From Candidatus Thiodiazotropha sp. (ex Epidulcina cf. delphinae) (GTDB lineage: Bacteria > Pseudomonadota > Gammaproteobacteria > Chromatiales > Chromatiaceae), in contig JAHXHS010000005.1 of assembly GCA_025656455.1 (NCBI GenBank), forward strand, positions 1 to 64,000: DNA of 64,000 bases, given 5' to 3'. The number at the start of each line of letters is the position of its first letter. Positions within the stretch are counted from its first letter, which is position 1. The notes below the pieces were generated by a model. It saw only the letters and a program-made list of their open reading frames with translations. It was not told the origin of the DNA and made no database searches. Below are positions 62,033 through 64,000 of this stretch, piece after piece. The position numbers were made by a program, and so were the translations under genes.

Positions 62033-62063
62033 CTCGGGGCGCGCTCAACCGCTTCCCGGCTCG

Positions 62064-62107
62064 CTGAACCCGACAATATCACCTTGACGGAGTACGAGTA
62101 CTCCGTC
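62064..62107. repeat. Family A element end remnants forming a palindrome
   Basis: 62064-62098 resembles the right end of family A copy 2 (TGAACCC, TATCA, TTGA-GGAGTAC-AG) with several changes. It is joined directly to a left-end-like TACTCCGTC, giving the palindrome GACGGAGTAC-GA-GTACTCCGTC (62086-62107). No full element is present. Confidence 0.55.
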
Positions 62108-62225
62108 GATCACAATATGGCTTTGGATTGCGGCGATGTGCATCTTAGCCAGGTTGCTCAAACATGGGACGCTGAAAAGAAACTTTGATATATTCCGGTC
62201 CTTTGACATGGCCGGAGAGGGCGAT

Positions 62226-63482
62226 ATGTTCCAGAAAAGTATGCGGATTCAGGGGTATGACGACGAACTGTGGGCGGCCATAGAGGGGGAGGAGCGCCGT
62301 CAGGAGGAGCATATCGAGCTGATTGCGTCGGAAAACTACACCAGCCCGCGCGTGATGCAGGCCCAGGGCGGGGTGATGACCAACAAGTATGCCGAGGGCT
62401 ACCCGCGCAAACGCTACTACGGCGGTTGCGAGCATGTCGATATTGCCGAGCAACTCGCTATCGATCGCGCCAAGAGTCTGTTCGGCGCCGACTATGCGAA
62501 TGTACAACCCCATTCGGGATCACAGGCCAATGCGGCGGTCTATATGGCCCTCTGCCAGCCCGGAGACACGGTGCTCGGCATGAGTCTGGCCCATGGCGGT
62601 CATCTGACCCATGGCGCCAAGCCCAATTTCTCCGGCAAGCTCTACCATGCCGTCCAGTATGGGTTGAATCCCGATACCGGCGAGATCGATTATGACGAGG
62701 TCGAGCGGTTGGCGCGCGAGCATAAACCGAAGATGGTCGTCGCCGGTTTCTCCGCCTACTCCCGGGTGGTGGATTGGCAGCGGTTTCGTGATATCGCCGA
62801 TGCGGTGGGCGCGTATCTGTTCGTCGATATGGCCCATGTTGCCGGTCTGATCGCCGCCGGACTCTATCCAAGCCCGGTGCGGATCGCAGACGTCACCACC
62901 ACCACCACCCATAAGACCTTGCGCGGACCGAGGGGTGGTCTGATTCTCGCCAAGGCCAACCCGGAGATTGAGAAGAAGTTGAACTCCCTGGTCTTCCCCG
63001 GCACCCAAGGGGGACCGTTGATGCATGTCATCGCCGCCAAGGCCGTGGCGTTCAAGGAGGCGATGGAGCCGGCATTCAAGGCCTACCAGCGGCAGGTCAT
63101 CGACAATGCCCGCGCCATGGCCCGGGTCTTCATGGAACGGGGTTATGACGTGGTCTCCAAGGGGACGGACGATCATCTGTTCCTGGTCAGTTTCATCGAA
63201 GCAGGCCTAACCGGCAAAGAGGTCGACGGCTGGTTGGGTAAGGCGAATATCACCGTCAATATGAACGCGGTGCCCAACGATCCCCAGTCGCCCTTCGTCA
63301 CTTCGGGAATCCGCGTCGGCACCCCAGCGGTGACCACCCGTGGTTTCGATCTATCCGACTGTGTGGAGCTGTCGGGATGGATGTGCGATATCATCGACAG
63401 CCGCGGCGACCAGGCGGTTATCGATGCCATCAAGACGAAGGTGTTGGCGATCTGCGCCAAGTACCCCGTTTATCAAAATTAA
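62226..63482 (+). CDS. glyA: Serine hydroxymethyltransferase
   Basis: Interconverts serine and glycine with tetrahydrofolate; PLP enzyme. 418 residues from the ATG at 62226, preceded by GGAGAGG, matching the usual 417; the frame extends to 62136 without homology. Motifs: [59 protein letters not shown] with the PLP Lys, and [14 protein letters not shown]. nrdR follows, the conserved order. Confidence 0.97.
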   Translation: MFQKSMRIQGYDDELWAAIEGEERRQEEHIELIASENYTSPRVMQAQGGVMTNKYAEGYPRKRYYGGCEHVDIAEQLAIDRAKSLFGADYANVQPHSGSQANAAVYMALCQPGDTVLGMSLAHGGHLTHGAKPNFSGKLYHAVQYGLNPDTGEIDYDEVERLAREHKPKMVVAGFSAYSRVVDWQRFRDIADAVGAYLFVDMAHVAGLIAAGLYPSPVRIADVTTTTTHKTLRGPRGGLILAKANPEIEKKLNSLVFPGTQGGPLMHVIAAKAVAFKEAMEPAFKAYQRQVIDNARAMARVFMERGYDVVSKGTDDHLFLVSFIEAGLTGKEVDGWLGKANITVNMNAVPNDPQSPFVTSGIRVGTPAVTTRGFDLSDCVELSGWMCDIIDSRGDQAVIDAIKTKVLAICAKYPVYQN

Positions 63483-63493
63483 TTTTGAATTAT

Positions 63494-63602
63494 GAATGTT
63501 GAATTTTGAATTGAATATGTGCGCTACGCACGGTTATTTAATTTAAAACGCGAGCAAAGCGAGCACAACAATTCAAAATTCAAAATTCAAAATTTAACAT
63601 TC
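63494..63602. repeat. AT-rich inverted repeat between glyA and nrdR
   Basis: AATGTTGAATTTTGAATTGA and TCAAAATTCAAAATTTAACA are complementary over about 20 bp, enclosing CGCGAGCAAAGCGAGC-type short symmetry. It could act as a terminator for glyA or a promoter region for nrdR. Confidence 0.55.
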
Positions 63603-63610
63603 ATAAAACG

Positions 63611-64000
63611 ATGCGTTGTCCCTTCTGTGGAGCCCAGGATACCAAGGTCATCGACTCCCGCCTGGCGGGGGAGGGGGACCAGATTCGCCGGCGGCGTGAA
63701 TGCACTGTCTGCAAAGAGCGCTTCACCACCTATGAGACGGCCGAACTCAATCTCCCCTGGGTGGTGAAGCAGGATGGCAGCCGGGTCCATTTCGATGGCC
63801 GCAAGCTGCGTGCGGGGATGACCCGGGCGTTGGAGAAGCGTCCGGTTAGTGCCGAACTGGTGGATGCGGCCATCAACCACATTACCCGTAAACTGATGGC
63901 AGGCGGCGAAAGGGAGGTGGCTTCGCTGGCCATCGGCGAACTGGTGATGGAGGAGTTAAAACGGCTCGATCAAGTCGCCTATGTACGGTTTGCCTCGGTC
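63611..64000 (+). CDS. nrdR: NrdR transcriptional repressor (partial, runs off the window)
   Basis: 130 codons, open to the last base. N-terminal zinc ribbon [20 protein letters not shown] with CxxC, then [20 protein letters not shown] with the second CxxC, and the start of the ATP-cone ([40 protein letters not shown]). NrdR represses ribonucleotide reductase genes when bound to dATP/ATP. Family length is about 150, so some 20 codons are missing. Confidence 0.95.
   Translation, partial: MRCPFCGAQDTKVIDSRLAGEGDQIRRRRECTVCKERFTTYETAELNLPWVVKQDGSRVHFDGRKLRAGMTRALEKRPVSAELVDAAINHITRKLMAGGEREVASLAIGELVMEELKRLDQVAYVRFASV

Noticed and set aside
1-64000. CRISPR array or prophage
   Set aside because: No regularly spaced direct repeats and no phage structural or integrase genes were seen; the repeats present are inverted and dispersed.

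Overview
The window looks like a chromosomal segment of a gammaproteobacterium with moderately high GC. Housekeeping gene order (lapA-lapB-pyrF, pcnB-folK-kinase-panBCD, purL, glyA-nrdR) and a dispersed glycogen cluster would fit a Chromatiales-type or sulfur-oxidising lineage; this placement is inference, since no rRNA or species marker is present.

Layout. 0-0.8 kb: 3' end of an IS5-like transposase and two inverted-repeat elements. 0.8-4.1 kb: lapA, lapB, pyrF, galU. 4.2-5.4 kb (minus strand): hicA-hicB-secB-like operon, a candidate toxin-antitoxin-chaperone module. 5.8 kb: tRNA-Glu(CTC). 5.9-10.7 kb: pcnB, folK, a deoxynucleoside kinase, panB, panC, panD. 11-21.3 kb: glycogen and alpha-glucan genes glgA, pgi, glgB, glgC, a GH57 enzyme and malQ. 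21.3-27 kb: a candidate antisense-strand small RNA, purL, and a flavoprotein with a halogenase fingerprint. 27-31.4 kb: small accessory genes among nested palindromic elements, plus a signal peptidase I. 31.5-35.8 kb: a trypsin-like protease with a GlyGly-CTERM-like tail, a lipoprotein and an OmpR-type two-component system. 36-45.3 kb: an AT-rich island bracketed by 163-bp direct repeats and by decayed toxin-antitoxin genes. Its core is a five-gene set: a receptor PP2C phosphatase, a phosphosulfolactate synthase homologue, an SLC13-type transporter, a substrate-binding protein and a histidine phosphatase. 45.4-58.9 kb (minus strand): a RadC-like gene, then a PagL-like enzyme, DUF218 protein and lipoprotein, then an aryl-polyene-type fatty-acid-synthase-like cluster (glycosyltransferase, ketoreductase, two dehydratases, ketosynthase pair, ACP, AMP-ligase, exporter, LolA-like carrier, acyltransferase). 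59.3-64 kb: an unknown gene, a polysaccharide chain-length protein, glyA, and the first part of nrdR running off the end.

Short palindromic elements are unusually abundant. At least four sequence-unrelated families (here called A, B, E, F) begin and end exactly on CTAG, which suggests mobilisation by transposases that target CTAG. In the polyene cluster, family E elements even supply the start codons of two genes and the stop codon of a third.

The least familiar loci are the sulfolactate-type island (37.6-44.0 kb), the HicAB-SecB module, and a candidate small RNA at 21.5 kb carrying C-rich anti-Shine-Dalgarno motifs.
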